Below are positions 4,561-11,122 of a stretch of DNA of 12,741 nucleotides, piece after piece. A program made the translations under genes and the position numbers. Within the stretch, counting starts at the first letter, position 1; every line of letters starts with the position of its first letter. Location: positions 1 to 12,741 of the forward strand of contig JAIFNF010000110.1 in the NCBI GenBank assembly GCA_020047885.1, in the 5' to 3' direction. The notes beneath the pieces are model-generated. The model searched no databases. It was not told where the DNA came from and saw only the letters and a list, made by a program, of their open reading frames with translations. Source of the stretch: Gammaproteobacteria bacterium (GTDB lineage: Bacteria; Pseudomonadota; Gammaproteobacteria; Competibacterales; Competibacteraceae).

Positions 4561-6126
4561 TCACTCCGAAGGTTGGGCAAGGCCGGGACACGGCAGAAAC
4601 AACTGCACCGCCAGTTCGCCGGGGCGGGGCGAAGCGACCGTCAAGCGCCCACTATGCGCCGTGAGGATGCGGCGGGAAATGGCCAGCCCGAGTCCCGCGC
4701 CGGTTGATTTGGTGGTAAACCACGGTTCCAGAATGCGGGGTGCTTCTTCCGGCGACAGCGAAAAACCCCCGTTCGTCAGCGTCAGTTCCAACCCGCCCGC
4801 AACCGGGTTCAGGTGGATGTCCAGCCAGCCGCCCTGAGGCTGCGCTTCCAGGGCGTTACGCAGCAGGTTGTCCAAGACCTGTCGCAGCAAATCCGGGTCG
4901 CCGGGAATGCGCTCCTCTACGGCCAGCGTATATTGCAGCCGAATTGCAGCCGCGTGGAACGATCCGGCATACAGGGCGAGTTGATCGGTGACCAGGGCAC
5001 CGAGCGCCACCGGTTCCTGCCGAGGGCGATAGGGTCGGGCATAGTTGAGCAGGTCGGTCACGCTGCGATTACTGCGCCCCACCGCCTCCAGCACCACCGC
5101 CACCAGTCGCCGATGGTCGCTGCTCAATTCATCCGCTTCCATCTGCAAGCGTTGCAGCCCCATGGCCATGGCATTCAGCGGGTTGCGCAGTTCGTGAGCA
5201 ATGGCGGCGGCGGCCTGACCCAGCGCAGCTTCCTCGCGTTGCTGGGACAGGCGCTGTTCATAAGCCCGCAACTGCTCCAAATGCGCCTGCTGATAGCGAT
5301 ACAGCAACCACGCGCCCAGTCCGCCGATCAGCCCCAGGATGATGGCGAACCCGGCGAATTCCCGCCACAACCGCTGCTCGATGCGCGTCAGGGGATCCGC
5401 GTCGAGATCCACCACCAGTTCGGCCCCGGACAAGGGTGCACGAACTTCGACCACCCGGACGCCATCAGCTAACTGGCGAGTCGCCACGACCGGCAGGCCC
5501 GGATGGATCGGCTCCGCTGCGTTCTCAACCCATTCGCCAGTCAGCGCCACCCGCAGAACGCCCGGCAATGCAGCAGCGGCTTCCAGAGCGCGGGGTAGGC
5601 CAATCACGTCGCGCAAGTCCTCCAGCGGCTGGTTATCCATGGCGACCAGAATACAGCCCTCCCGACCCTGGCGCGGCGCTCCGAACACCAGCGTGTGTGT
5701 TTCACTCAGGGATCGCAGGCGCCGGTCGCAACCGGGTAATTCACCGGGATTCCAGTCCGGTGGCCCCTGGCTTGAGCCTTCGGGGCGCACGATGCGAATA
5801 GCCAACAAGCCGGCTTCGGCAGCGAAAGCGGTCAATTCGTGATCGCGGAACGGCTCCACCTGATCCAGGTAATCCACGAACCGGGCGGAGCTGCCCAGGA
5901 ATCTGACCAGCATCGCGTCGGTCACCTGGCGTCCCTGTACCGCACCACGGGCATGGAGGCCAATCGCGTCAGCCAGTCGCCGGGCATAATCAGCCGCATC
6001 TTCGAGAAAAGTCTGCTGGGCCTGCCGGGTCTGAAAGGAAAACCAGGCCAGCACTAACGCGCACAGCACCCCGAACGCCAGCAGATTGCCCAGCCACAGG
6101 CGCGGTGTCGGCTTCTCAGCGACCAC
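4561..6126 (-). CDS. Membrane-bound sensor histidine kinase
   Basis: The frame is open further upstream to a GTG at 6276 (571 residues). Residue numbers below use that longer form; the start chosen here (GTG at 6126) gives 521. A transmembrane helix spans about 60-81. An extracytoplasmic sensor region of about 220 residues with no recognised domain follows, then a second helix (about 306-327) and a short coiled linker. The dimerisation domain has His361 in HELRNP. The ATPase has an N-box LDNLLRNALEA (about 468-478), an EPWFTTK F-box and GAGLGLAI. The G1 position reads TNGGF instead of DxGxG, as in some NtrB-like kinases with N-x-G. I prefer 6126 because the upstream part is only REVVG and VEVVEVA repeats, shadows of the poly-glycine codons of the preceding gene. 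GGAGG also lies 5 bases before this GTG. The partner regulator is downstream. Confidence 0.9.
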   Translation of the reverse strand: MVAEKPTPRLWLGNLLAFGVLCALVLAWFSFQTRQAQQTFLEDAADYARRLADAIGLHARGAVQGRQVTDAMLVRFLGSSARFVDYLDQVEPFRDHELTAFAAEAGLLAIRIVRPEGSSQGPPDWNPGELPGCDRRLRSLSETHTLVFGAPRQGREGCILVAMDNQPLEDLRDVIGLPRALEAAAALPGVLRVALTGEWVENAAEPIHPGLPVVATRQLADGVRVVEVRAPLSGAELVVDLDADPLTRIEQRLWREFAGFAIILGLIGGLGAWLLYRYQQAHLEQLRAYEQRLSQQREEAALGQAAAAIAHELRNPLNAMAMGLQRLQMEADELSSDHRRLVAVVLEAVGRSNRSVTDLLNYARPYRPRQEPVALGALVTDQLALYAGSFHAAAIRLQYTLAVEERIPGDPDLLRQVLDNLLRNALEAQPQGGWLDIHLNPVAGGLELTLTNGGFSLSPEEAPRILEPWFTTKSTGAGLGLAISRRILTAHSGRLTVASPRPGELAVQLFLPCPGLAQPSE

Positions 6127-6640
6127 CGCCACCTCCACCACCTCCACCGCCACCTCCACCACCTCCACCGCCACCCGGTCCGCCACCTCCCGGCCCGCCA
6201 CCTCCCGGCCCACCACCTCCCGGCCCACCACCTCCCGGTCCGCTCCCGCCACGTCCAGCACTGTTCGCTCCGCCACTCGCCCCGCGACTCAAACGGGAAC
6301 GCACGCCAGTGAGGTCATTTTTTTCATCCGGCAGGTCGTAAATACCGACGGGAATCAGGCTGACTCCAGAAACATGGCCATCCGGCGCCAGCCAAAGGCG
6401 AACCCGCACGCCCGGAACCATCCGCTGCGCCAGATCGGCATCGCTCAACCGAAAATTCCAGCGCTGCGCCCCCTGGTCAATTTCGGTCGCCGCTAGAATC
6501 ATCCCGTCAGGCTCCACTGCCATAATTCGTGCGATCACTGGCGTATCCGCCGCGACCGTTCCCACCCACAAACCTAGCGCTGCGATGACGCTCCGGACTC
6601 GGCAACGGTGGATGGATTGACCGGTTTTACGTCTTTTCAC
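6116..6640 (-). CDS. Exported glycine-rich protein, first gene of the two-component operon
   Basis: Not recognised beyond its layout. The GTG at 6640 is chosen because AGGAGG lies 9 bases upstream (6650-6655). It yields 174 residues: basic VKRRK, a hydrophobic signal segment, and likely cleavage after VAA before DTPVIAR. An in-frame start at 6712 would put about 24 unrelated residues ahead of the signal. The mature domain (about 35-115) looks like a small beta-rich unit, with DGMILAATEIDQG and VRVRLWLAPDGHVSGVSL resembling OB-fold-like exported proteins such as DUF5666; this is a guess. The C-terminus is five GPGGG-type units and then a nearly pure glycine run ending Arg-stop. The last 11 bases overlap the proposed kinase start, so translation is probably coupled. 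A role as a periplasmic partner of the kinase is inferred from operon position. Confidence 0.7.
   Translation of the reverse strand: MKRRKTGQSIHRCRVRSVIAALGLWVGTVAADTPVIARIMAVEPDGMILAATEIDQGAQRWNFRLSDADLAQRMVPGVRVRLWLAPDGHVSGVSLIPVGIYDLPDEKNDLTGVRSRLSRGASGGANSAGRGGSGPGGGGPGGGGPGGGGPGGGGPGGGGGGGGGGGGGGGGGGR
6128..6242 (-). repeat. Tandem 21-base and 15-base repeats encoding the poly-glycine tail
   Basis: On the plus strand there are two exact 21-base units (6128-6148, 6149-6169). Four 15-base units with single-base changes follow (6183-6197, 6198-6212, 6213-6227, 6228-6242). On the minus strand they encode glycine runs and GPGGG units in one frame, and VEVVEVA and REVVG repeats in the kinase frame. 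The minus strand contains many GGAGG strings, each a potential Shine-Dalgarno site. Confidence 0.9.
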
Positions 6641-6802
6641 AGTGGGCGGCCTCCTGAAACCAAAAATCAAGTTATTGATAAGGGACACAGCAAAAACCGT
6701 ACCTTTAATCACCGGGTGAATGGCCTATGCTTAACAAAGGAACGAATCTGGAATAGGCAGCACCTACCCTCGTTCGCCAACCCCCCTGACCTGGAGATTG
6801 CC
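6641..6802. promoter_or_regulatory. Divergent intergenic region between the signalling operon and ggt
   Basis: 162 bases holding the starts of two divergent transcription units. It contains the AGGAGG site of the minus-strand gene (6650-6655), the GGAG site of ggt (6793-6796) and a small palindrome TCACC-G-GGTGA (6709-6719). No convincing sigma-70 or sigma-54 promoter could be assigned by eye to either gene. Confidence 0.4.
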
Positions 6803-8599
6803 ATGCCCCATCGCCTCGCCCACCTCCGCCATGTGCTATTGCTATTTGGCCTGTGCAGTCTGCCGCCAATTCTGGCCATCCCGCCCGTGCTGGCCGAACC
6901 GGCGCTCGTTCAACCCGTTGGCCAGGTTGACGTTGACCGCCCCCTTGAATCGACGTTTTACAGCCCCCGCGATCGGATTCACCCGGTGTTCGCCCGCAAC
7001 AGTATGGTCGCCAGTCAAGAGGCGCTGGCCACCCAAGTTGGGCTGGACATTCTGAAGCAGGGCGGTAATGCCGTCGATGCCGCCGTCGCTATCGGCTTCG
7101 CCCTGGCGGTCACGCTGCCGCAGGCCGGCAATCTCGGCGGCGGCGGCTTCATGGTGGTTTACAACGCTGCCCAAAAGCAGAGCGAGACGATTGATTTCCG
7201 CGAAGTCGCCCCGGCTGCCGCCCGTCGGGATCTCTATTTGAACGAGAAGGGCGAGGTCGATAAAGCCCGCATCCGCCACAGCCACCAGGCGGCAGGCACG
7301 CCGGGCACGGTCGCCGGACTGGCGCTGGCTCATCAACGGCAGGGCCGTCTGGCCTGGCGGGCGCTGGTTGAACCCGCCCTTCGTCTGGCGGAACAGGGGA
7401 TTCCGGTCAGCCCGGAACTGGCCCAATCCTTGCGGGAAGCGCACCAACGGATGGCGCCCTGGCCGGCCAGTATGAAAATCTTCTTCAAGGCCGATGGCGC
7501 ACCCTATCAGCCTGGCGAAACACTGGTGCAGTCCGACCTCGCCACCTCACTGCGCCTCATTGCCGAACAGGGCGCGAAAGCGTTCTATGAAGGCGCGATT
7601 GCCGAAAAGTTGGTGGCCGATATGCAGGCGAACCGAGGGCTGATCAGCCGGGATGATTTGAAGAATTACCGAGCTGTCGTTCGCACCCCGGTCAAAGGTC
7701 ATTATCGAGGTTACGAGATTGTCTCCATGCCGCCGCCCAGTTCCGGCGGCATCCATCTCGTGCAAATTTTGAATATTCTGGAAACCTGGCCGTTGGCGGA
7801 ACTGGGGGCGCAAAGTGCCGCGACGCTCCATCGTCTGGCCGAAGCGATGAAACTGGCCTATGCCGACCGCAGCGAATATCTGGGCGATCCGGATTTTGTG
7901 AAGATTCCCATGGCGGGTCTGACTTCCAAGGCTTACGCCAAAACGCTGGCCGCGCAGATTGACTTGAACCGGGCGCGACCCGCGGCGGACATTAAACCCG
8001 GCCAGCCGCAACCCTACGAAAGCGGGCAGACGACCCACTACTCCATCGTGGATCGGGACGGCAACGCGGTCGCCGTGACCTATACCCTGAATTTCGGCTA
8101 CGGCTCGGGCATCGTTGCTGCGGGCACGGGCATTCTGTTGAACAATGAAATGGATGATTTCGCCGCCAAGCCCGGCGTCCCGAACGCTTATGGACTGATC
8201 GGCGGCGATGCGAACGCGGTCGGTCCCGGCAAGCGCCCGTTGAGTTCAATGACGCCCACGCTGGTGTTCAAGGACGGGCAGGTCGTGCTGGTCACGGGCA
8301 GTCCCGGCGGCAGCCGCATCATCACCACCGTGCTGCAAACCGTGTTGAACGTCATCGATCACCGGATGAACATCGCCGAAGCCACCCTTGCTCCGCGCAT
8401 TCATCATCAATGGCAACCCGACGAGTTACGGGTTGAGGAGGGACTCAGCCCGGACACCGTGCGGTTACTGGAGGGGCTGGGTCACAAAGTCGTGGTCAAG
8501 AACGCCATGGGCAACACGCAAAGTATCGTCCGCGCCCCGGCGGGACTGTTCGGTTTCTCTGACCCCCGGCGGATAGGCAGTTTGACGGCGGGCTATTAA
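6803..8599 (+). CDS. ggt: Gamma-glutamyltranspeptidase precursor
   Basis: Ggt is a periplasmic N-terminal nucleophile hydrolase. It cleaves the gamma-glutamyl bond of glutathione and related compounds and can transfer the glutamyl group. The ATG at 6803 has GGAG at 6793-6796 and gives a signal peptide of about 31 residues ending VLA. The frame is open further upstream but without a signal-like start. The precursor is 598 residues. Autocleavage is expected before Thr410 in ESGQ-TTHYSIVD, giving subunits of about 380 and 189 residues. Visible active-site features are Arg133 in DFRE, the GGDANAVGPGKRPLSSM segment, the SPGGSR oxyanion region (500-505) and the lid-type loop near PGVPNAYGL. The C-terminus ends LTAGY as in enterobacterial Ggt. 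The protein looks intact. It is divergent from the kinase operon, and the 54-base repeat begins directly after its stop. Confidence 0.97.
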   Translation: MPHRLAHLRHVLLLFGLCSLPPILAIPPVLAEPALVQPVGQVDVDRPLESTFYSPRDRIHPVFARNSMVASQEALATQVGLDILKQGGNAVDAAVAIGFALAVTLPQAGNLGGGGFMVVYNAAQKQSETIDFREVAPAAARRDLYLNEKGEVDKARIRHSHQAAGTPGTVAGLALAHQRQGRLAWRALVEPALRLAEQGIPVSPELAQSLREAHQRMAPWPASMKIFFKADGAPYQPGETLVQSDLATSLRLIAEQGAKAFYEGAIAEKLVADMQANRGLISRDDLKNYRAVVRTPVKGHYRGYEIVSMPPPSSGGIHLVQILNILETWPLAELGAQSAATLHRLAEAMKLAYADRSEYLGDPDFVKIPMAGLTSKAYAKTLAAQIDLNRARPAADIKPGQPQPYESGQTTHYSIVDRDGNAVAVTYTLNFGYGSGIVAAGTGILLNNEMDDFAAKPGVPNAYGLIGGDANAVGPGKRPLSSMTPTLVFKDGQVVLVTGSPGGSRIITTVLQTVLNVIDHRMNIAEATLAPRIHHQWQPDELRVEEGLSPDTVRLLEGLGHKVVVKNAMGNTQSIVRAPAGLFGFSDPRRIGSLTAGY

Positions 8600-8653
8600 G
8601 GATGCCGCCGGGAAAACCGGCGCTGGCGAGTCATTGAATCAGCCAGCCGACCG
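8600..8653 (+). repeat. 54-base hairpin repeat, copy 1 (after ggt)
   Basis: It matches 11069-11122 in the same orientation, with the first 25 bases identical and about 47 of 54 identical overall. It contains CGCCGG-GAAAA-CCGGCG (8606-8622), a 6-base-pair stem. It begins on the base after the ggt stop codon, so its hairpin may protect or end the ggt transcript, although no T-run follows. Together with the second copy it brackets the GTPase/hydrolase pair. Confidence 0.85.
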
Positions 8654-8832
8654 GTTATGGAGTCCAGTTGTTATGCCGGTTATGCGGAGGTCATTCCATA
8701 TCTGTAACTAGTAAAATGTTCAGACTAATCCATCAATATTTTGATATTTAATAATATTCTATACTGAATCAGACTGAGCCAGTACCGCAATTTCGGCGGG
8801 CGTAGTCATCCACATGAATTTTAATAGTTTTG
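8654..8832. other. AT-rich intergenic stretch between the repeat and the hydrolase gene
   Basis: Base composition falls sharply here, with ATCAA-TATT-TTGAT (8732-8745) and other AATATT-rich palindromes. The hydrolase gene ends at 8833 reading leftward into this stretch, so a 3' end signal may be present, but no GC stem with a T-run is visible. No gene is supported; an 18-codon minus-strand frame is discussed under rejected items. Confidence 0.5.
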
Positions 8833-9987
8833 TTAATCAATCAGACTCTCGTAAAGACGGATCATACTGGAAACCCATTCATCTCCTGCGTCGGAATTGG
8901 TCAGAAATACCATTCCTTTGCCAGTCGAAAACTCGACAGCATAAAAACATTTCCAGCCCTGATTACCGCCGGGATGTTGCACACCCTTGATGACCCCATC
9001 CTTTTTAATACGGAAGTAGCCAAAAACATCTTCTCCAGTAGTGACATCAGGATTTTCTGAATAAAAATAAGCAGCATACTGACGAGATAACAAAGGCGAT
9101 TGGTAAGATGGGTCAGACTTGATCCTGTACAACTCATTTAAAAGACGAGCAAGATCACCTGCATTACTGTATAAACCCGCTGCCGCTTTCTCTACAAAAA
9201 GATAGTTAGGCAAAAGATCGCCGGAAGGAGAATAAGCTTTTGCAAGACGTTTCTCGATAGCTGGAGAATAGTCAAAACTGCTGGAATCCATTTTTGCAGG
9301 AGCCAGGACAGTTTTGTGAATATATTCAGAAAAATCCTGACGGGTGACTTCTTCAATCATCAACTCGAGAAGGGTATATCCACCACCCGAATAGGAAAAA
9401 TTTTGACCGGGAGCATCAATTAGTTTTAACGGCCCTGGACTGGACAAGTCGGGAAACTGACCATTATCGCCCGACAGAGACTCTTCAATCGAAGGCATTC
9501 TTTGACCGGGCTTATAACCCGGATAACCACCCAAACTTAAACCAGCACGATGCGCGAGAATATTTCGGATAGTCACGCCATTGGCGTCCCAGGATGAAGC
9601 AGGCAATGCCCAGCGATGGATATAAGCTGAAATGGGCGCATCCAGCTTTATTTTCTGTTGTTGCGCCAGCGCCAGCACCGCCCAGGCCGTCACTGATTTG
9701 GAAATGGAAGCGACCTGAAAAATGGTTTCGGTAGTTACCGGCGTTGCCGCAGCCTTGTCAGCACGTCCAAACCCTTTTTCATAGAAAATCTTACCGTTTT
9801 TAATCAAGGCGATTTGTATTCCTGGAAGATTTTCACTGAGCAGGCCCGGAACAGTACTATCCAGGTAACTGCCCAAAGAATTAAAATTCAATCCATTCGG
9901 AGGGTTAAGCTTGGTGGCAGCAAACGACGAGGTAACCAGAATAGTAACCAGAGTTAATACCATTAAAATTGTATTTTTAATTTTCAT
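8833..9987 (-). CDS. Exported serine hydrolase of the beta-lactamase/penicillin-binding-protein fold
   Basis: 384 residues. The signal peptide is MKIKNTILMVL with cleavage near SFAA (about 23-24). The Beta-lactamase (class C-like) domain spans about 45-380. The nucleophile motif is SISK (Ser94, Lys97). The second motif is Tyr199-Ser-Gly in YSGGGY, where class C enzymes have Tyr-x-Asn. The third is HPG (338-340), replacing KTG. This places it with esterase/peptidase-type SxxK enzymes rather than true beta-lactamases; the substrate is unknown. It is probably periplasmic. Its ATG overlaps the TGA of the GTPase gene (ATGA at 9984-9987, minus strand) and the ribosome site is poor, so translation is likely coupled. 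The gene is clearly AT-richer than ggt and the methyltransferase gene, with many AAA and ATT codons, which suggests acquisition. Confidence 0.9.
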   Translation of the reverse strand: MKIKNTILMVLTLVTILVTSSFAATKLNPPNGLNFNSLGSYLDSTVPGLLSENLPGIQIALIKNGKIFYEKGFGRADKAAATPVTTETIFQVASISKSVTAWAVLALAQQQKIKLDAPISAYIHRWALPASSWDANGVTIRNILAHRAGLSLGGYPGYKPGQRMPSIEESLSGDNGQFPDLSSPGPLKLIDAPGQNFSYSGGGYTLLELMIEEVTRQDFSEYIHKTVLAPAKMDSSSFDYSPAIEKRLAKAYSPSGDLLPNYLFVEKAAAGLYSNAGDLARLLNELYRIKSDPSYQSPLLSRQYAAYFYSENPDVTTGEDVFGYFRIKKDGVIKGVQHPGGNQGWKCFYAVEFSTGKGMVFLTNSDAGDEWVSSMIRLYESLID

Positions 9988-10946
9988 GATAAATTTGCTC
10001 GTGTAAATTTTCCCGTAATAACCGGGATCGACACGCCTAGCCAGATAGCCAAGTCAATACAATCCTTTACTATCTCCTTGCGCCGCGCCTCCTGAATCTT
10101 CATTCGCAGCGCCTCACGCTGTTCGACCGTTTGAGTTTTCAACTGTCCCAGCGCGGCACGTTCTAATCCAACCTGATGACGCAATGCATCCGTCAACTGC
10201 CGTTCATGACGCAGGCGGCGCTGATCAAGCAAGACTTCTTTGCGTTCATCAATATACTTGTAAAAAGCCTCCTTAAAACCGGGTAAACCCTCCTGATTTT
10301 TGTTGGAAAGCAGAAAAATCCGATCACTGCTGATATGTGCCCCAATGCGCTGCCGGATGCTTTGACGATCCTGTTCATTGTCGATTAAGTCGCTATGGGT
10401 AACCACAAAGAACAAATCTTTCAGATCGGCTTTACTCAAAGCGACTTGCTGAATAAAATTGATCTGTGTTTGATTCAGCGCCGAAACATCCGCATTCATC
10501 ACAAATACCACCAAGTCCGCCTGCACAGTTTCTGCCTTGGTGCTGGCGATCTGATCGGTGTCGTTAAAACCGGGCGTATCAATAAACACGGTATGCGCCG
10601 GCAATCCCAGTTGTGGCGACCAGTAGTCAATCCGTGGCAGGTTTTGCGTCGATGCCTGCAACGCCATGATAGCGGCTTGACCACGCGATTCCTGGCGCTC
10701 GCCCGACTCGGTTTGAACGATTGCGACCGGTTCGGACACCATGCCTTGTCCGAGTGATACCACTGTTTTTGTCGTCGGGATCGGCTTTTCCGGCAACAAG
10801 GGCAATCCAAACAGGCTATTCAGCAAACTGCTCTTACCGGAGTTCCATTCGCCGACAAAGGCGCAGGCCAACTCGCCCTGCATCGGCGGGATTTCGATAC
10901 CAAACTGTTGAGTAGCTTCAAGTAAATCTTGGTAAAGAACGTTCAT
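9984..10946 (-). CDS. Dynamin-like GTPase with C-terminal coiled coil, possibly C-terminally shortened
   Basis: I start at the ATG at 10946, which gives 320 residues. A TTG one codon earlier is possible, and neither has a strong ribosome site. Numbering from that TTG, G1 is GEWNSGKSS (33-41), G2 falls in PTTKT (58-62), G3 is DTPG (124-127) and G4 is THSD (184-187, His replacing the usual Lys). This pattern and the large size of the G domain fit bacterial dynamin-family GTPases, which bind or reshape membranes. After about residue 232 comes a charged helical stretch, likely coiled coil, then a hydrophobic segment (about 297-312) and a short basic end. Family members commonly exceed 500 residues, so this one is short. 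The stop overlaps the start of the hydrolase gene by four bases. Composition is intermediate between the hydrolase and the flanking genes. Confidence 0.88.
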   Translation of the reverse strand: MNVLYQDLLEATQQFGIEIPPMQGELACAFVGEWNSGKSSLLNSLFGLPLLPEKPIPTTKTVVSLGQGMVSEPVAIVQTESGERQESRGQAAIMALQASTQNLPRIDYWSPQLGLPAHTVFIDTPGFNDTDQIASTKAETVQADLVVFVMNADVSALNQTQINFIQQVALSKADLKDLFFVVTHSDLIDNEQDRQSIRQRIGAHISSDRIFLLSNKNQEGLPGFKEAFYKYIDERKEVLLDQRRLRHERQLTDALRHQVGLERAALGQLKTQTVEQREALRMKIQEARRKEIVKDCIDLAIWLGVSIPVITGKFTRANLS

Positions 10947-11035
10947 CAAAGAGATGGCCTTGGTTGGTGAGAATGGATGCTTTGGATCATTTTAGCAGAT
11001 GTTATGCAAATGAAACCTTCAATCCAGCAGCTTAG

Positions 11036-11051
11036 CCCTGATCAATCAGGG
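11036..11051. other. Short perfect hairpin between the GTPase gene and the 54-base repeat
   Basis: CCCTGAT-CA-ATCAGGG is a 7-base-pair inverted repeat. It lies downstream of the methyltransferase stop and about 90 bases upstream of the GTPase start on the minus strand. No T-run follows on the minus strand, so it is either a weak terminator or a protein-binding palindrome. Confidence 0.4.
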
Positions 11052-11068
11052 GCAATGGCTCACACTGG

Positions 11069-11122
11069 GGATGCCGCCGGGAAAACCGGCGCTAGCAACT
11101 CATTGAATCAGCGGGCTGACCG
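11069..11122 (+). repeat. 54-base hairpin repeat, copy 2 (overlapping the methyltransferase 3' end)
   Basis: Same orientation as the copy at 8600-8653. It shares the first 25 bases, then TCATTGAATCAG, then GACCG near the end. The stop codon of the methyltransferase (11108-11110, minus strand) and its last four codons lie inside the repeat, so the repeat now supplies the end of that protein. Confidence 0.85.

Noticed and set aside
6105..6341. A plus-strand frame encoding a long proline run
   Set aside because: It is the complement of the poly-glycine codons of the minus-strand gene; no signal, ribosome site or domain supports it.
6661..6802. Possible sigma-54 promoters for ggt or the kinase operon
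   Set aside because: No GG and GC pair with ten-base spacing and good flanks was found on either strand in this gap.
8763..8819. An 18-codon minus-strand frame (MWMTTPAEIAVLAQSD) in the AT-rich gap
   Set aside because: The codons look protein-like and may be the relic of a gene start, but it is too short and lacks a ribosome site, so no gene is claimed.
8833..9987. Calling the serine hydrolase a beta-lactamase resistance gene
   Set aside because: The Tyr-x-Asn and KTG motifs are replaced by YSG and HPG, which fits esterase or peptidase-type members; resistance is not supported.
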